64,000 nt of DNA from an uncultured Alphaproteobacteria bacterium (GCA_934277545.1 CAKQUG010000004.1:62001-126000); one strand, 5' to 3'; positions 40,082-49,979 are shown, numbered from the stretch's first letter. Notes: generated by a model from the letters alone, not told the origin. A program made the numbers and translations.

Positions 40082-41440
40082 ATGGTAGCAACTTCTATGG
40101 ACCAGCTGGTTTCTTTGTGCAAAAGAAGAGGTTTTATTTTTCAAAACGCCGATATTTACGGCGGTATGCAAGGCGTTTATGATTATGGTCCGCTGGGTGT
40201 GGAACTCAAAAACAACTTAAAAGCCGCTTGGTGGCGCGCTATGGTTTATGAGCGCGATGATGTCGAAGGTTTGGATGCCGCTATTTTAACAAACCGCAAA
40301 GTTTTAAAATATTCAGGCCATGAAGATACATTTTCTGACCCGATGGTAGACTGCAAAAAGTGCAAAGGCCGTTTTCGCGCTGACCAAATCGGCGGCAAAT
40401 GCCCTGTATGCGGCTCAACAGATTTGACTGAACCTCGTCCGTTTAACCTGATGTTTAAAACTCAGGTCGGGCCGGTGGAAAGCGATGAAAATATTGCCTA
40501 TCTGCGTCCTGAAACCGCACAGGCTATTTTTACTCAGTTCAAAAATGTTGTAGATTCAACTTCTCGCAAACTTCCGTTTGGTATTGCGCAAATAGGTAAG
40601 TCTTTCCGTAACGAAATTACTCCGCGTAACTTCATTTTCCGCGTGCGTGAGTTTGAACAAGCCGAACTGGAGTATTTTGTTTCTCCTGGAACCGATATGG
40701 AATGGCATGAAAAATGGAAAGAAACCCGTATTCAATGGTGGCTGGACCAAGGTTTGGTTAAAGAGCACATGAATATTTATAAAACCCCTGACGATGATTT
40801 GGCGCATTATGCTAAGGCCTGCTATGATATAGAATATCAATTTCCGCATGGCATGGAAGAGCTGGAAGGCATTGCCAACCGCCGCGACTATGATTTAGGT
40901 AACCACACCAAAAATCAAAGCGAATTTCAGCTGGAGGCTCATTGTCACGCTAATCCGGATTCTACCACAAAATTGTGCATTCAAGATGAAAACGGCAAAT
41001 GGGTGATTCCATTTGTGATTGAGCCGTCTATGGGGGTTGACCGCGGTGTTTTGGCCGTGTTGACCGAGGCTTATACCGAAGAAGATTTGGGCGACGGCAA
41101 CAGCCGTGTGGTTTTGAAACTCAAAAAGCACTTGGCTCCGATTAAAGTGGCGATTATTCCACTGAAAAAGAATAACGAGCAAATTATGGCTAAATGCCAT
41201 GAGCTGAAAAAACAGCTGATGAAACTTGGTATCGGTCGTGTGGCTTTGGAAAATACCGGTAATATCGGCAAAGCCTATCGCCGTCATGACGAAGTCGGCA
41301 CTCCGCTTTGTTTGACTGTTGATTTTGAAACCATTGAACAGCAGCCGGAAAGCGTAACCTTGCGCGACCGCGACACAATGGAGCAAATCCGCGTCAACAC
41401 AGCCGATTTAGCTGATTATCTGCGTAATTACTTTTTATAA
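40082..41440 (+). CDS. glyQS: Glycyl-tRNA synthetase, single-chain (alpha2) type
   Basis: Class II synthetase that charges tRNA-Gly. The 452-aa protein starts with LVSLCKRRGFIFQNADIYGG and has VYDYGPLGVELKNNLKAAWW, a Cys4 zinc site (CKKC and CPVC), FNLMFKTQVGP, YLRPETAQAIF, FGIAQIGKSFRNEITPRNFI, and a C-terminal anticodon-binding domain (IKVAIIPLKKNNEQI). This is the alpha2 type known from Gram-positives, Bacteroidetes and eukaryotes. Most proteobacteria use the unrelated alpha2beta2 enzyme (GlyQ plus GlyS). ATG 40082 with GAAGGA upstream is chosen; the frame opens at 40010. Confidence 0.94.
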   Translation: MVATSMDQLVSLCKRRGFIFQNADIYGGMQGVYDYGPLGVELKNNLKAAWWRAMVYERDDVEGLDAAILTNRKVLKYSGHEDTFSDPMVDCKKCKGRFRADQIGGKCPVCGSTDLTEPRPFNLMFKTQVGPVESDENIAYLRPETAQAIFTQFKNVVDSTSRKLPFGIAQIGKSFRNEITPRNFIFRVREFEQAELEYFVSPGTDMEWHEKWKETRIQWWLDQGLVKEHMNIYKTPDDDLAHYAKACYDIEYQFPHGMEELEGIANRRDYDLGNHTKNQSEFQLEAHCHANPDSTTKLCIQDENGKWVIPFVIEPSMGVDRGVLAVLTEAYTEEDLGDGNSRVVLKLKKHLAPIKVAIIPLKKNNEQIMAKCHELKKQLMKLGIGRVALENTGNIGKAYRRHDEVGTPLCLTVDFETIEQQPESVTLRDRDTMEQIRVNTADLADYLRNYFL

Positions 41441-41453
41441 GTTTTAAGCGAAT

Positions 41454-41500
41454 TAAAACACAAAAGGTTTGGAGTGAAATCCAAACTTTTTGTGTTTTTT
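41454..41500 (+). terminator. Terminator after glyQS
   Basis: A long stem AAAACACAAAAGGTTTGGA paired with TCCAAACTTTTTGTGTTTT (one bulged base), loop GTGAAA, then T-run. Confidence 0.88.
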
Positions 41501-41602
41501 AAACAAATTTGTTTTACTGTACAAAAATATTTTTCATATTTACAAAATATGAGTTTATATGCTAAAAACAAGTAAATATTATTTATCTTCGGAGGTATGT
41601 TT

Positions 41603-42784
41603 ATGTCGGGTGATATTTGTATTCATAATGCGGTTGTTTTTAACGGCTATTCAATGATGAAAAATTGCGCAGTTTTAATAAGAAAAGATAAAATTGTTGA
41701 TGTTTTTAATGAAGAACGGTTTTATCAAAAAAAGTTTAGCGACGATACTCATTTTATGGACGCGAAAGGCTGCAGTATCGCCCCCGGCTTTATTGATACG
41801 CATATTCACGGTTTCGGCGGTTATGGAACTGAGGATTGTTCGGTAAAATCTATCCTAAAAATGTCCGAAGGTTTGGCTAAATGTGGTGTAACTTCATTTA
41901 TTCCGACGCTTTATTCCGAAAAGAAAGATAAAATGATTCGCGGTATTCGTGCGATTGTTGAGGCAATGGGTAAAGAAAACGGCGCAAAAATTTTAGGTGT
42001 TCATCTTGAAGGGCCGTTTATTTCTCCGGACAGACTTGGAGTGCAGTCGCCGGATACCATAAGTCCTGTAGACTTGAATTTGATGGAGGAATTGTGGCAA
42101 GCCTCTGAAGGACATATCATAAATATGACGCTGGCGCCCGAAATAAAAAATATGCGTGAGTTGGCTTTGTATTGTATATCTAAAAGAATTGTCATGCAGG
42201 CCGGGCACACAAACGCCACTTATAAGCAAATGATTGAGGGTATGCAGGCCAGAATTATGCATGTAACTCATTTGTTTAATGCTATGAGCCGCATGCACCA
42301 CCGCGACCCCGGAGCTGTGGGGGCGGTGTTTATACACCCGGAACTGTCGTGTGAAATTATTGCTGACGGTATTCATATTGATTCGGAAATCATAAAATTT
42401 TTATTGACCTGCAAGTCTTTGGATAAGGTTGTTTTGGTTACAGACGCCTTAAAACCGACAAAACAAAAGCACGGACCTTTGTTGGCTAACGGCGAGGAAG
42501 TGTATTTGGATAAGTGTTTTTACCGAAAATCGGACAATGTGATTGCCGGTTCGGCTCTGACAATGATAGACAGCGTGAAGAATATTGTTTCTTACGGTTT
42601 CAGGCTGGAAGAGGCTATTCACATGGCGTCAACCAATCCGGCAAGAATTATGAAACAGGACAATTTAGGCGTTATCGCTCCGGGATATGACGCTGATTTG
42701 GTTATTCTCAGCGACAAGCTGAAGGTAAAATACACAATTATTAAAGGGCAAATTTATGAGAAAGGAAAATTAGTATGCGCGTAA
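41603..42784 (+). CDS. nagA: N-acetylglucosamine-6-phosphate deacetylase
   Basis: NagA removes acetate from GlcNAc-6-P in amino sugar use and cell-wall recycling. The 393-aa protein is an amidohydrolase with PGFIDTHIHGFGGYGTED (metal-binding HxH), LGVHLEGPFISP (Glu), MQAGHTNATY and HVTHLFNAMSRMHHRDPG (metal His), IADGIHI and the catalytic Asp in LVTDALKP. GGAGG ends one base before ATG 41597, so ATG 41603, seven bases further, is the start. It overlaps nagB by ten bases. No sugar transporter or nagC-type regulator is adjacent. Confidence 0.93.
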   Translation: MSGDICIHNAVVFNGYSMMKNCAVLIRKDKIVDVFNEERFYQKKFSDDTHFMDAKGCSIAPGFIDTHIHGFGGYGTEDCSVKSILKMSEGLAKCGVTSFIPTLYSEKKDKMIRGIRAIVEAMGKENGAKILGVHLEGPFISPDRLGVQSPDTISPVDLNLMEELWQASEGHIINMTLAPEIKNMRELALYCISKRIVMQAGHTNATYKQMIEGMQARIMHVTHLFNAMSRMHHRDPGAVGAVFIHPELSCEIIADGIHIDSEIIKFLLTCKSLDKVVLVTDALKPTKQKHGPLLANGEEVYLDKCFYRKSDNVIAGSALTMIDSVKNIVSYGFRLEEAIHMASTNPARIMKQDNLGVIAPGYDADLVILSDKLKVKYTIIKGQIYEKGKLVCA

Positions 42785-43569
42785 TAATAAAAGATGATAA
42801 AGACTTGGTGGCAAATTGGGCGGCAAATTATGTGGTTTACAAAATCAATCGTTTTAAACCTACTCCGAGCAAACCATTTGTTTTGGGATTGCCAACCGGT
42901 TCTACTCCGCTGGGTATGTATAAAAAATTGATTGAATTATGCCGGGAAGGCAAGGTTTCTTTTGCCAATGTCGTTACTTTTAATATGGATGAATATATCG
43001 GCTTGGCTCCTGAACATCCGCAAAGCTATCATTATTTTATGTATGAAAATTTTTTTAATCATATCGACATTCAAAGAAAAAATATACATATTTTGGACGG
43101 ACTAACTAAAGATTATGAAAAAGAATGTTTTGAATATGAACGTAAAATTAAAGAAATCGGCGGTATTCATCTGTTTATCGGCGGAGTAGGCGAAGACGGA
43201 CACATTGCCTTTAACGAGCCTTTTTCTTCGCTGTCTTCCCGTACCAGAGTAAAAACACTGACTGAAAGCACAATAAAAGCTAATTCCAGATTTTTTGATT
43301 ATGATTTATCAAAAGTTCCGACGCAAGCTCTCACTGTTGGTGTAGGCACTATTATGGATGCGGAAGAAGTTATGATTTTGGCGACCGGAAAAAATAAAGC
43401 TCAAGCTCTAAAACACAGTATAGAAGATGGAATCAGCCATGTTTGGACACTGTCTGAATTGCAACGTCATCAGCACGGCATTATTGTTTGCGATAAAGAC
43501 TCGACAGCGGAATTGAGCGAGCAAACCGTAAAATATTTTTTGGAAATCCAAAGCAAAATTCCAGGGTAA
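42775..43569 (+). CDS. nagB: Glucosamine-6-phosphate deaminase
   Basis: NagB turns glucosamine-6-P into fructose-6-P and ammonia, the step after NagA. The 264-aa protein has LGLPTGSTPLGMYKKLIE, VVTFNMDEYIGL, HPQSYHYFMYENFFNHI, LFIGGVGEDGHIAFNEP and ALTVGVGTIMDAEEVMILAT. The allosteric and catalytic residues of the family appear present. Coupled to nagA by a ten-base overlap. Confidence 0.95.
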   Translation: MRVIIKDDKDLVANWAANYVVYKINRFKPTPSKPFVLGLPTGSTPLGMYKKLIELCREGKVSFANVVTFNMDEYIGLAPEHPQSYHYFMYENFFNHIDIQRKNIHILDGLTKDYEKECFEYERKIKEIGGIHLFIGGVGEDGHIAFNEPFSSLSSRTRVKTLTESTIKANSRFFDYDLSKVPTQALTVGVGTIMDAEEVMILATGKNKAQALKHSIEDGISHVWTLSELQRHQHGIIVCDKDSTAELSEQTVKYFLEIQSKIPG

Positions 43570-43582
43570 AGGTATAAAATAA

Positions 43583-43636
43583 ATGGAAACAACAAAGAAA
43601 GCAGTGCTTTAAGGTATTGTTTTCTTTTTTTTATTT
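43583..43636 (+). terminator. Probable terminator of nagAB
   Basis: GAAACAA...TTGTTTTC forms an outer stem with an inner AAAGC/GCTTT hairpin, followed by a long T-run (43628-43636). Confidence 0.6.
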
Positions 43637-43670
43637 TTAATTAAAATTGTAGACCGGGAGGAATATAACT

Positions 43671-43739
43671 ATGTTAAAAACAATCACTCATACTGCCAAT
43701 GTAGAATTATTAGAACATTCCAATTTTGTAAAGTCATAA
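43671..43739 (+). CDS. Candidate 22-aa short ORF downstream of nagB
   Basis: ATG 43671 to TAA 43737-43739 encodes MLKTITHTANVELLEHSNFV followed by KS. GGGAGG lies nine bases upstream, the best binding site in this gap. A hairpin with T-run (43772-43797) follows. The peptide is soluble and amphipathic. The remainder of 43570-43808 holds only the nagAB terminator and the recG 3' region. It may be a real small gene or a chance ORF. Confidence 0.35.
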   Translation: MLKTITHTANVELLEHSNFVKS

Positions 43740-43771
43740 TTTATATTTTTATCAATAGGTAATTTTATCGG

Positions 43772-43798
43772 AACGGCGGGATAAATTTTGCCGTTTTT
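43772..43798 (+). terminator. Terminator between the short ORF and recG
   Basis: AACGGC (43772-43777) pairs with GCCGTT (43790-43795), T-run after. An alternative pairing GCGGGATAAA/TTTATCCCGC with 43808-43817 reaches the recG stop. Confidence 0.6.
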
Positions 43799-43808
43799 CC
43801 CATAATCT

Positions 43809-45890
43809 TTATCCCGCCAAATAGGTTTTTATAGCTTCGTCGCGTTCAAATAGATACATTAGTGTACGCAGAGCAGTGCCGCGCGGAGTTGATAGGTTTT
43901 TATCCTGATTCAGAATAAGCGCCGCGTCTTTGGATGCCGTTAAAAGCAAATCGCCGTGCACGCTTAAATCTGCCACCTTAAAGCTGCTGAAACCGGATTG
44001 CCGCGTACCCAAAACTTCACCGCCGCCGCGCAGTTTCAGGTCTTCTTCGGCGATTAAAAATCCGTCTTCGGTCTGTTTCATAATGTTCAGGCGTGAGCGA
44101 GAAACATCGCTGAGCGGATAGCCGTACATCAAAATACAGCTTGAGGCCTCAAAACCGCGCTTAATGCGCCCGCGCAGCTGATGCAGTTGCGCTAATCCAA
44201 AGCGTTGGGCATGTTCAATAATCATAACAGTAGCGTTGGGCACATTTACACCGACTTCTATCACGGTGGTGGAAACTAAGAGTTTTAACTTGCCGCTTTT
44301 AAAATCTTCCATAACCGCGTTTTTTTCGCTTTCTTTCATTTTTCCATGCACCAAGCCTACAATATTGCCAAATTCTTGACGCAGACTTTCATAGCGTTCT
44401 TTGGCGGCGGAAAGGTCAATTTTTTCCGACTCTTCAACCAGCGGACACACCCAATACGCCTGTGTTTGAGTCTGCAATTTACGTTTTAGAGCGTCAACAA
44501 CTTCGTGAATTTTGCTGAGTGGCATAACCGTGGTGGTAACAGGCTTGCGTCCGGCCGGAAGCTCGTCTATTTTAGAATAATCCATATCGCCGAATTGGGT
44601 TAAAACCAAAGTTCTCGGTATCGGTGTGGCTGTCATCACTAAAATATCGCAAGATTTTCCTTTTTGCGAAAGGCTTAGACGCTGTTTGACGCCGAAACGA
44701 TGCTGTTCGTCAACCACGGCGTAGGCTAAATCTTTGAATGTAACATCTTCAGTAAACAAAGCGTGTGTGCCGATTAAAATATCTATTTCCCCGTTTTGCA
44801 AAGCGTCTAAAATTTGTTGACGGGATTTACCTTTAACATTTCCGGTCAGCAACTCCGTTTTTACCCCGATTTGCGAACATAGCTCGGCAATGGTTTCATA
44901 GTGCTGCTGAGCTAAAATTTCAGTAGGCGCCATAATTGCCGCCTGCGCGCCGCATTCCACGGCATTCAGCATGGTATAAAGCGCGACAATGGTTTTGCCG
45001 GAGCCGACATCGCCTTGCAGCAGGCGCAGCATACGATATTCAGAGAACATATCACTTTCAATTTCGGCTATAACCCGTTGTTGTGCCGATGTTAATTGGA
45101 AAGGCAGAATTTCGGCTAAGCGCTTTTTTAAATGTCCGTCGCCTTGCAATGCCCGGCCTTTTTGATGTTTCAGGCGTTCACGCACAATGGCGAGTGAAAG
45201 TTGATTGGCCAGCAGTTCATCATAAGCCAAACGGCGGCGCGCGCTTGAATTTGGCGACAAATCGTCAAAAGTCTGAGGGGAATGAGCCTGCTCTAAGGCT
45301 TGGTTAAAACTTGGAAAATTTTGTTGTTTTAAAAACTCGGTGTTCAGCCATTCATTCAGCGGCGGTGTCAAACCAAGAGCTTGTGTCATCAGCTTATTCA
45401 GCATTTTGTTTGTAACACCGGCGGTCAGCGGATATACGGTTTCTATTTGCGGCATTTGCTGCGGTTTGGCAGCATCAACCACATAGTCGGGGTGCGGCAT
45501 TTGCCAGCTGTTGTTAAAGCGTTCCAACTTACCGGAAATAATTTTTTCGGCGCCAACCGGAAAAATACGAGTCAGCGTGTCGCCGTAAGTTTTGAAAAAA
45601 ATCAAAATCAGTTGCTCTGTACCGTCGTCAACAGCAATGCGATAGGGCTGTTTGCGTGTTTGCGGCGCTTTATGCTCTATAACGCGCACTTTGCCGGTCC
45701 AAATATGACCTTCTGTGGCGGAAATTAAAGGCAGATTACAGCGGCGGTCGATTATTCCCGATGGTAAATGCCACAGCAAATCTACCACGCGTTCGCCGCA
45801 AAGGTTCGCCACAAGTTTAGCATATTTTTCACCAACACCGTTTAAGGTGTTGATAGGGGCAAAAAGCGGATATAAAATAGTCGGTCGCAT
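43809..45890 (-). CDS. recG: ATP-dependent DNA helicase RecG
   Basis: RecG remodels stalled forks and branched DNA. The 693-aa protein has an N-terminal wedge/OB domain (NTLNGVGEKYAKLVANLCGE, ERVVDLLWHLPSGIIDR), then helicase motifs LQGDVGSGKTIVALY (I), VVDEQHRFGVKQR (II), VMTATPIPRTL (III), TTVIEVGVNVPNATVMII (V) and RFGLAQLHQLRGRIKRG (VI). ATG 45890 is used. The frame stays open to 46139, but that part lies inside the divergent mfd gene and is not family-like. The motif VI form QLRGRIKRG replaces the more usual QLRGRVGRG. Confidence 0.94.
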   Translation of the reverse strand: MRPTILYPLFAPINTLNGVGEKYAKLVANLCGERVVDLLWHLPSGIIDRRCNLPLISATEGHIWTGKVRVIEHKAPQTRKQPYRIAVDDGTEQLILIFFKTYGDTLTRIFPVGAEKIISGKLERFNNSWQMPHPDYVVDAAKPQQMPQIETVYPLTAGVTNKMLNKLMTQALGLTPPLNEWLNTEFLKQQNFPSFNQALEQAHSPQTFDDLSPNSSARRRLAYDELLANQLSLAIVRERLKHQKGRALQGDGHLKKRLAEILPFQLTSAQQRVIAEIESDMFSEYRMLRLLQGDVGSGKTIVALYTMLNAVECGAQAAIMAPTEILAQQHYETIAELCSQIGVKTELLTGNVKGKSRQQILDALQNGEIDILIGTHALFTEDVTFKDLAYAVVDEQHRFGVKQRLSLSQKGKSCDILVMTATPIPRTLVLTQFGDMDYSKIDELPAGRKPVTTTVMPLSKIHEVVDALKRKLQTQTQAYWVCPLVEESEKIDLSAAKERYESLRQEFGNIVGLVHGKMKESEKNAVMEDFKSGKLKLLVSTTVIEVGVNVPNATVMIIEHAQRFGLAQLHQLRGRIKRGFEASSCILMYGYPLSDVSRSRLNIMKQTEDGFLIAEEDLKLRGGGEVLGTRQSGFSSFKVADLSVHGDLLLTASKDAALILNQDKNLSTPRGTALRTLMYLFERDEAIKTYLAG

Positions 45891-45971
45891 TGTGAATTTG
45901 TCTTTTTTTTGTTGCGTTAATGGCTGTATTGTATATATTTTATAACAAAAAGTAAACAGGAAAGCGTGATT

Positions 45972-48900
45972 ATGCGTAAAGATGTGAATGTTTGGGCGGG
46001 GAAGACAGTTTCTTCGGTTGCCGATGGTTATGAAGCCTTTGTTTTGGCGCAGATTGCCAATGCGAAAAAGCCGGTGCTGTATATTGCCAGCGATGGTGTG
46101 AGTTTGGCGCAGACGGCGGCGATGCTGCGTTTTTTGCATCCGGAATATGAAGTTTGGGAATTTCCGGCGTGGGATACGGTGCCTTATGACCGTGTTTCGC
46201 CAAACAGCGCGCTTTCGGCCAAGCGTATTGAAACGTTGGCGAAAATTGTTTTTTACGATGGCAAAGCTCCTTTAGTCGTTGTTACATCTATTGGTGCGGT
46301 GCTGCAAAAGTTGGCGCCGGCAAAAATTTTCCGCAACGCCCGCAAATTAGTGAAAGTGGGAGAAAAACTGGATTTTGATAGCTTTTTGCACTATGTTTCG
46401 CTGAATGGCTATACTCGGGTGGAACAAGTCATGGAACCGGGGGAATACGCCGTACGCGGAGATATTACCGATATTTTTCCAAGTGGTATGGATAACCCGC
46501 TGCGTATTGATTTGTTTGATGACGAAGTGGAACGGCTGCGTATTTTTGACGCGGTGAGCCAACGCACTATCGGAGATTTGCAGCAATATGAATTTCAGGT
46601 GGCAAGCGAAGTGCTTTTAGACGCCAATACTATCCGCAATTTCCGCGAACAGTATCGTGAGTTGTTTGGCGCAGACGGTTTGCACGATGAAATATACGAG
46701 GCAATTTCTAACGGGCAAAAATATATTGGTATGGAAAATTGGCTGCCGTTGTTTTATAACGATGTTTTGCCGACCTTGTTTGATTATTTGCCGAATGCGC
46801 AAGTTGTGGCCGGTAAAAACACCGAAGAAGCTCTGAAATCTAAAACCGAAGGTATTGCCGATTATTATGAGGCGCGTTTAGAAGCACTGCAAGTTAAAAG
46901 CAAAAATGATACAGAAGCGTATCGTCCTTTGCCGCCGGAAAAACTTTATATGTCGGCGGCGGATTTTTCGGCCAAGCTGGAAGAACGGCAAGCCACGGTT
47001 TTAACTCCGCTGGCTGTTGCCGCAAATGATAATGTGATTGAGCTGAAAACTATTCCGGGGCGTGATTTTGCCCATGCCCGACATATCAGCAGCGCCGCCG
47101 TTTATGAAGAATTGCGTGACTATTTGGCGGAAAACGGCAAATTAAAGCGGATAATTTGTTGCTATGCCGAAGGTTCACGCGAACGCTTGCGCTCATTGAT
47201 GGCTGATTATGACATCAAAAACACGGCGTTGGCAGCAAGTTGGGCGGAAGCTCTGCAGATTTGCGCGCAAAAGAAAATTGCATTGGTTATTACCGAGTTG
47301 GCGCACGGGTTTAGAGATGACGAATACTGTATTGTTTCAGAGCAGGATATTTTAGGAGAACGTCAACACCGCAAGGCTAAAAAAGCCAGTTCTAAAGATT
47401 TTATCGCTGATGTGTCGTCTTTGAGCGTGGGCGAACTGGTGGTGCATATTGAACACGGTATCGGGCGTTTTCTGGGACTGGAAAATATTATGGCCGGCGG
47501 TGCGCCACATGATTGTTTGAAAATTGTGTATGCTCACGATGATAAGTTGTTTGTGCCGGTAGAAAATATTGATGTGATTTCACGCTATGGCTCAGATGAT
47601 GAAAATGTGCAGCTTGATGTGTTGGGCGGAGCGGCTTGGCAGGCTAAAAAAGCTAAAGTAAAAGCAAAAATCAAAGATATAGCCGAAAAACTGATTAAAA
47701 TAGCCGCCGAAAGACACTTGAAAACCGCCGATGTGTTTATTGCGCCTGGTGGAGCGTATGATGAATTTTGCGCTAAGTTTCCATATAGTGAAACCGATGA
47801 CCAGCTGCACGCCATAAAAGACGTGATTCAGGATTTGGGCGCGGGCGAGCCGATGGATAGGCTGGTCTGCGGCGATGTTGGGTTTGGTAAAACCGAAGTG
47901 GCGTTGCGCGCGGCTTTTACTGTGGCAATGTCGGGAGCACAAGTGGCGTTGATTGTGCCGACAACCTTGCTGGCGCGTCAACACTATTTGAATTTTGCCG
48001 AGCGAATGAAAGGTTTTCCGATTAGGGTGCGGATGCTGTCTCGTTTAAGCACGCCGAAAGAAGTGCGTGAAACCAAACAGGGATTGGCTGAAGGTTCGGT
48101 GGAAATTGTGATTGGCACGCACGCTTTGCTTTCTAAAGATGTGCAGTTTTGCAATTTAGGTTTGCTGATTGTGGACGAAGAGCAGCATTTTGGCGTAGCG
48201 CATAAAGAAAAAATCAAGGCTCTGAAATCTGATGTACATGTTTTAACCTTGAGCGCAACTCCGATACCCAGAACTTTGCAGCTTTCTCTGACCGGTGTTA
48301 AACAGCTCAGCATTATCGCTACGCCGCCGGTGGATAGACTGGCCGCTCGTACCTTTGTGATGCCGTTTGACAAAGTGATGATAAAAGAGGCGATTTATCG
48401 TGAAAAATTCCGCGGAGGACAGACGTTTTTTGTGTGCCCGCGGGTGTCGGATATTGCTGAAATTTTGGAAACTTTGCAAAACTTGGTGCCTGATGTGAAA
48501 ATCGCGGTGGCGCACGGACAAATGCCGGCTAAACAGCTGGAAGATATTATGTGCGACTTTGCTGACGGCAAATATGATGTTTTGCTTTCTACCACCATTA
48601 TTGAGTCCGGTATTGATATGCCGCGCGTAAACACGATGATTATTCACCGCGCCGATATGTTTGGTTTGGCGCAGCTGTATCAACTGCGCGGGCGGGTAGG
48701 GCGCTCAAAAGTCCGCGGTTATTGCTATTTCACGGTACCGGCGCGCAAAAAACTCAATCCGGTGGCGGAAAAACGTCTGAACATTTTGCAGGCTTTGGAT
48801 ACGCTGGGGGCCGGTTTTTCTTTGGCCAGCCACGACTTGGATATTCGCGGTTCGGGTAATGTGTTGGGAACAGAACAGTCCGGACACATTAAAGATGTGG

Positions 48901-49436
48901 GTATTGCTTTGTATCAGCACATGCTTGAAGAAGAAATCGCTCGCCAAAAAGCCGGACAGGCGGAAGAAGCGCAAAATTCTGCCGATACGGATTGGGCGCC
49001 GCAGATTACAACCGGTGTGCCGCTGATGATTCCGGAAAGCTATGTCAAAGATTTGGGCGTGCGCTTGGGATTGTATAAGCGTATCGGCTCATTAAAGGAT
49101 AAAGACGAACTGCTGGATATGCGTGAAGAACTGATTGACCGTTTTGGACCAATTCCGCAAGAGGTGGAAAATTTATTGCAAACCATAGAAATCAAGCAGC
49201 TTTGCTATGCCGCTAATGTGGCAAAAGTAGACGCCGGCGCCAAAGGAATTCTGATAGCTTTCCGTAATAATACTTTTGCCGCGGCTGATAAATTGATTGA
49301 TATGGTAACAAAGTCATTCGGTGTGCTGCAAATCCGTCCGGATCAAAAATTGTTTGTTTCTAAAGATTTGTCGCAGTACGCTGAACGCATTGCGGTTTTG
49401 AAAAATACAATTTCAAAGCTGAAAGATTTGCTTTAA
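45972..49436 (+). CDS. mfd: Transcription-repair coupling factor Mfd
   Basis: Mfd removes RNA polymerase stalled at lesions and recruits UvrA. The 1154-aa protein has an N-terminal UvrB-like part (LHPEYEVWEFPAWDTVPYDR), an RNAP-interacting CarD-like domain near residue 480 (LSVGELVVHIEHGIGRFLGL), the helicase with VCGDVGFGKTEVALRAAF near 632 and LLIVDEEQHFGVAHKEKI, and a C-terminal TRCF domain. ATG 45972 follows AGGAAA; GTG 45966 is in frame but closer to the site. recG is divergent, with about 80 bases between them. Confidence 0.95.
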   Translation: MRKDVNVWAGKTVSSVADGYEAFVLAQIANAKKPVLYIASDGVSLAQTAAMLRFLHPEYEVWEFPAWDTVPYDRVSPNSALSAKRIETLAKIVFYDGKAPLVVVTSIGAVLQKLAPAKIFRNARKLVKVGEKLDFDSFLHYVSLNGYTRVEQVMEPGEYAVRGDITDIFPSGMDNPLRIDLFDDEVERLRIFDAVSQRTIGDLQQYEFQVASEVLLDANTIRNFREQYRELFGADGLHDEIYEAISNGQKYIGMENWLPLFYNDVLPTLFDYLPNAQVVAGKNTEEALKSKTEGIADYYEARLEALQVKSKNDTEAYRPLPPEKLYMSAADFSAKLEERQATVLTPLAVAANDNVIELKTIPGRDFAHARHISSAAVYEELRDYLAENGKLKRIICCYAEGSRERLRSLMADYDIKNTALAASWAEALQICAQKKIALVITELAHGFRDDEYCIVSEQDILGERQHRKAKKASSKDFIADVSSLSVGELVVHIEHGIGRFLGLENIMAGGAPHDCLKIVYAHDDKLFVPVENIDVISRYGSDDENVQLDVLGGAAWQAKKAKVKAKIKDIAEKLIKIAAERHLKTADVFIAPGGAYDEFCAKFPYSETDDQLHAIKDVIQDLGAGEPMDRLVCGDVGFGKTEVALRAAFTVAMSGAQVALIVPTTLLARQHYLNFAERMKGFPIRVRMLSRLSTPKEVRETKQGLAEGSVEIVIGTHALLSKDVQFCNLGLLIVDEEQHFGVAHKEKIKALKSDVHVLTLSATPIPRTLQLSLTGVKQLSIIATPPVDRLAARTFVMPFDKVMIKEAIYREKFRGGQTFFVCPRVSDIAEILETLQNLVPDVKIAVAHGQMPAKQLEDIMCDFADGKYDVLLSTTIIESGIDMPRVNTMIIHRADMFGLAQLYQLRGRVGRSKVRGYCYFTVPARKKLNPVAEKRLNILQALDTLGAGFSLASHDLDIRGSGNVLGTEQSGHIKDVGIALYQHMLEEEIARQKAGQAEEAQNSADTDWAPQITTGVPLMIPESYVKDLGVRLGLYKRIGSLKDKDELLDMREELIDRFGPIPQEVENLLQTIEIKQLCYAANVAKVDAGAKGILIAFRNNTFAAADKLIDMVTKSFGVLQIRPDQKLFVSKDLSQYAERIAVLKNTISKLKDLL

Positions 49437-49442
49437 ACGTGG

Positions 49443-49901
49443 TTATTTCTTTCGCTTGTTTTGAAAGAATTTTTGTAAAAGTTCGGCGCATTCGTCAGCC
49501 AAAATACCGCCATGCACTTTGGGACGATGATGACAGGTCGGGGATTCGTAAAACTTTACACCGCTGACTACAGCGCCGCCTTTTTCATCTGTAGCGCCGA
49601 AATAAAGGTGTTCGATACGGGCAAAAGAAATGGCTGCGGCGCACATGGTGCAAGGCTCCAGCGTTACATACATATCCATGCCCCAAAGACGTGGCTGATT
49701 GAGACTTTTGCAGGCTTCTTGAATGGCTAAAATTTCGGCGTGCGAAGTGGCGTCTCCTTTATGAGCGCTTTTATTACCGGTGTGCGCCACAATTTCGCCG
49801 GTTTGCGAATTGACGATTACAGCTCCGACAGGCACTTCATCTTCTTTGGCCGCGGCTTTAGCTAAAAACAAAGCCATACGCATATAATCTTCTTTTTCCA
49901 T
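49443..49901 (-). CDS. tadA: tRNA-specific adenosine deaminase
   Basis: TadA converts A34 to inosine in tRNA-Arg(ACG). The 152-aa zinc deaminase has the motifs SHAEILAIQEAC (His and catalytic Glu) and EPCTMCAAAISFARI (two zinc Cys), plus N-terminal EVPVGAVIVN. GAGG lies upstream of ATG 49901. It converges on mfd, with six bases between stops. Confidence 0.93.
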   Translation of the reverse strand: MEKEDYMRMALFLAKAAAKEDEVPVGAVIVNSQTGEIVAHTGNKSAHKGDATSHAEILAIQEACKSLNQPRLWGMDMYVTLEPCTMCAAAISFARIEHLYFGATDEKGGAVVSGVKFYESPTCHHRPKVHGGILADECAELLQKFFQNKRKK

Positions 49902-49979
49902 TGTCTTACGCCTCAGTTCACTTTTTTTTCATAAATTCAGGTTAGTATATTTTAAAAATGTGAAAAAAGGAAGAATAAA

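Noticed and set aside
45891..46139. N-terminal extension of recG of 83 codons
   Set aside because: It lies inside the divergent mfd gene and lacks family similarity; ATG 45890 gives the normal RecG start.
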